This document shows, one piece after another, positions 6,163 to 7,757 of a DNA stretch of 7,757 nt. The notes under the pieces were generated by a model that saw only the letters and a list, made by a program, of their open reading frames with translations, did no database searches and was not told the DNA's origin. A program made the position numbers and the translations under genes. This DNA comes from CAZTII01 sp964613305 (GTDB taxonomy: Bacteria; Bacillota_I; Bacilli_A; Erysipelotrichales; Erysipelotrichaceae), in contig CAZTII010000076.1 of assembly GCA_964613305.1 (NCBI GenBank), positions 1 to 7,757 of the forward strand, read 5' to 3'. Every line of letters begins with the position of its first letter. Within the stretch, counting starts at the first letter, position 1.

Positions 6163-7644
6163 ATGAGTCGATGTCCACGTTGTGGTCAGGAATGTTTAGC
6201 GACAGCTAAATTTTGTAAAAAATGTGGTTCACCAATACAAGTAAAACAAGAATATAACGTCTGTCAATATTGTAAACAACCACTTTTTCCAGGAGTAAAG
6301 TTTTGTAAAAATTGTGGAAAAGAAGTAGGTAAAATTCAAGTAGAAAAAAGAGTTGAAATAAAAGTACAACACTGTATTCAATGTCATAAAGAACTTGTTG
6401 AAGGAAGTAAGTTTTGTAAGTACTGTGGTTCTTCTCAAGAAGTGGTAGAAATAGTAAGCGCAGGGGCTGTTGACGTTGTTGTTTCTAACGATATGCCAAA
6501 AAGGAATCGTTGTAAGACATGTGGAAAAGAACTTGTTGAAGGAAGTAAGTTTTGTAAGTACTGTGGTTCTTCTCAAGAAGTGGTAGAAATAGTAAGCGCA
6601 GGGGCTGTTGACGTTGTTGTTTCTAACGATATGCCAAAAAGGAATCGTTGTAAGACATGTGGAAAAGAACTTGTTGAAGGAAGTAAGTTTTGTAAGTACT
6701 GTGGTTCTTCTCAAGAAGTGGTAGAAATAGTAAGTCAACAAGGAGATAAGGTAATTATTTCAAATACCATGCCACCATTGAAAAATATTGTTCATTCTTG
6801 TAAGAAATGTGGAAAAGAAATTACTGGAAATAATAAATTTTGTGATGATTGTCAACCAACAGCAAAACAAAGAAAATTAGCAAATCCATTTAAACCGAAA
6901 GTAGAGGCAGTGAAAGAAACGGTTAGTCAACAGTTGAATAATGCTTTTCTTGTACAAGCGAGCAATCAACCGGGAGAAATGGTATTAGATAATTATTTTG
7001 TGATGGGTAGTGCTGAAACATTATCTACATTTAAAGTTTTATTTTCAGGGATAACAGGAATGTTTAGTAATATCATTGATAATGTGAAACAACCTAAAGC
7101 GTTATTAGTTGCTTTAGGAACATCAGCATTGTTGTTTGTTGCTTCGATGTTTGATTTACCACCAATACTATCATGGCTTACAAATGCTCAAGCTGGACAA
7201 TATGGTGGAACGATTGGAATTATTGGCGCTATTTTCGGTAGAGGAATTATGTTTTCTAGTATTGCGATGTTATTTTCCGGAACATTTAAAAATAAAGAAT
7301 TGAAATTATTTGATATAAAAGCGTTGAATGGCAATAAAAAATTAATTGTCTTGTCGTTTGGTATTGCCATGATTATCAGTTGTTTTATTACTGGGAATGG
7401 TCAACGAATGAATAGTGTTGTTTGTTTGTTTTCATCATTGGCTGTCGTACAATCTTTTAAAGATCCTTCTAGCTTTCTAAGACAACTAGTCGAATCAATC
7501 ACAAAAAATGATAAGGTTCAACCTTTCTTTGTTGGACTTTTGCTTGGATTTATTGTAAGTATAGGATTAACATATTTCAATATTCCTTTTTTAGGATATG
7601 GTATTGGTTTAGTATTGATTGTATTGTCATTTTTCATTAAGTAG
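6163..7644 (+). CDS. Multi-zinc-ribbon membrane protein with tandem ribbon repeats
   Basis: This 493-residue protein has six CxxC-x10-CxxC zinc ribbons: C4/7/18/21, C34/37/48/51, C71/74/85/88, C117/120/131/134, C163/166/177/180 and C213/216/227/230. Ribbons 3-5 lie in a 46-residue repeat with the linker EVVEIVSAGAVDVVVSNDMP, and copies are identical even at the DNA level. A basic, polar stretch (about 231-260) leads to about six membrane helices (about 313-330, 349-371, 394-411, 416-431, 453-471, 475-492). The long ribbon array probably faces the cytoplasm as a binding platform, with the C-terminal half embedded in the membrane. I do not recognise the membrane domain. GGAGG (6151-6155) precedes the ATG by 7 bases. 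It is the last gene of a two-gene operon and ends at a strong terminator. Confidence 0.85.
   Translation: MSRCPRCGQECLATAKFCKKCGSPIQVKQEYNVCQYCKQPLFPGVKFCKNCGKEVGKIQVEKRVEIKVQHCIQCHKELVEGSKFCKYCGSSQEVVEIVSAGAVDVVVSNDMPKRNRCKTCGKELVEGSKFCKYCGSSQEVVEIVSAGAVDVVVSNDMPKRNRCKTCGKELVEGSKFCKYCGSSQEVVEIVSQQGDKVIISNTMPPLKNIVHSCKKCGKEITGNNKFCDDCQPTAKQRKLANPFKPKVEAVKETVSQQLNNAFLVQASNQPGEMVLDNYFVMGSAETLSTFKVLFSGITGMFSNIIDNVKQPKALLVALGTSALLFVASMFDLPPILSWLTNAQAGQYGGTIGIIGAIFGRGIMFSSIAMLFSGTFKNKELKLFDIKALNGNKKLIVLSFGIAMIISCFITGNGQRMNSVVCLFSSLAVVQSFKDPSSFLRQLVESITKNDKVQPFFVGLLLGFIVSIGLTYFNIPFLGYGIGLVLIVLSFFIK
6388..6734 (+). repeat. Perfect 138-bp in-frame tandem repeat, about 2.5 copies
   Basis: Sequence at any point from 6388 to 6596 recurs exactly 138 bases later; identity ends when 6735 differs from 6597. 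Units start with GAACTTGTTG at 6391, 6529 and 6667. Each full unit encodes 46 residues: the end of one zinc ribbon, a linker and the start of the next. As 138 is a multiple of three, gain or loss of a unit keeps the frame. Lack of even synonymous differences points to recent duplication or continuing homogenisation. Confidence 0.95.
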
Positions 7645-7668
7645 ACATTGGTTATTGTCTACTTTTTT
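7640..7668 (+). terminator. Rho-independent terminator of the zinc-ribbon operon
   Basis: AGTAGACA (7640-7647) pairs with TGTCTACT (7656-7663) around an 8-base loop and runs into six T. The left arm includes the stop codon of the preceding gene. The last 87 bases of the window hold no gene I can support; AAATTC/GAATTT (7737-7750) is a short palindrome of unknown role. Confidence 0.85.
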
Positions 7669-7757
7669 CTATAATTATTTCATTATGAATCATATAAGTT
7701 AATAATTTTGAGTTTCGGTGAAAATATAGGAAATAAAAATTCGTGAATTTCCATTGT

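Noticed and set aside
6388..6734. CRISPR-like array
   Set aside because: The 138-bp unit is contiguous, has no variable spacers and codes for zinc ribbons in frame.
6229..6741. Long open frame on the minus strand opposite the zinc-ribbon repeats
   Set aside because: It is open because a 138-bp unit, a multiple of three, is repeated; its Phe/Tyr-rich product mirrors the sense Lys/Glu codons and no ribosome-binding site was evident.

Overview
The window is AT-rich, low-GC Gram-positive (Firmicutes-type) DNA. Pointers to this are strong AGGAGG-type ribosome-binding sites, TTG starts beside ATG, canonical TTGACA/TATAAT promoters, U-tailed hairpin terminators, a CcpA cre-like site and a PerR-rubrerythrin pair. 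An anaerobic gut-type Firmicute, perhaps of the Erysipelotrichia or Clostridia, would fit, but that placement is inference.

Layout. Positions 1-100 hold a GC-richer, hairpin-rich segment that looks like a structured RNA or the edge of a mobile element. Next, on the minus strand, is a complete cytoplasmic family 2 glycoside hydrolase (132-2405, beta-galactosidase-like) with its own terminator, a consensus promoter and an upstream cre-like site. The 243-bp gap 2406-2648 is a divergent control region. It drives the hydrolase leftward and a peroxide-defence operon rightward: a PerR-type Fur-family regulator (2649-3089) overlapping a rubrerythrin (3053-3592), with a Fur/PerR-type box over the promoter. 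A two-way terminator at 3600-3624 separates this operon from the next minus-strand locus.

Positions 3623-4968 read as one gene in two frames: a 12-helix MFS-like membrane sensor fused to a C-terminal LuxR helix-turn-helix. It is split by an apparent one-base loss, most simply in a T run at 4164-4167.

The right third is a group of three unrecognised zinc-ribbon proteins around a perfect 11-bp inverted repeat (5441-5466). Leftward is a small protein with one zinc ribbon and two membrane helices (5029-5388). Rightward is a two-gene operon: a soluble acidic protein with a C-terminal ribbon (5519-6151), then a protein with six zinc ribbons and about six membrane helices (6163-7644). The last gene carries a perfect 138-bp tandem repeat (about 2.5 copies) that adds whole zinc-ribbon modules in frame.

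The most interesting parts are the zinc-ribbon/membrane locus with its expanding repeat, and the broken membrane LuxR regulator beside it.
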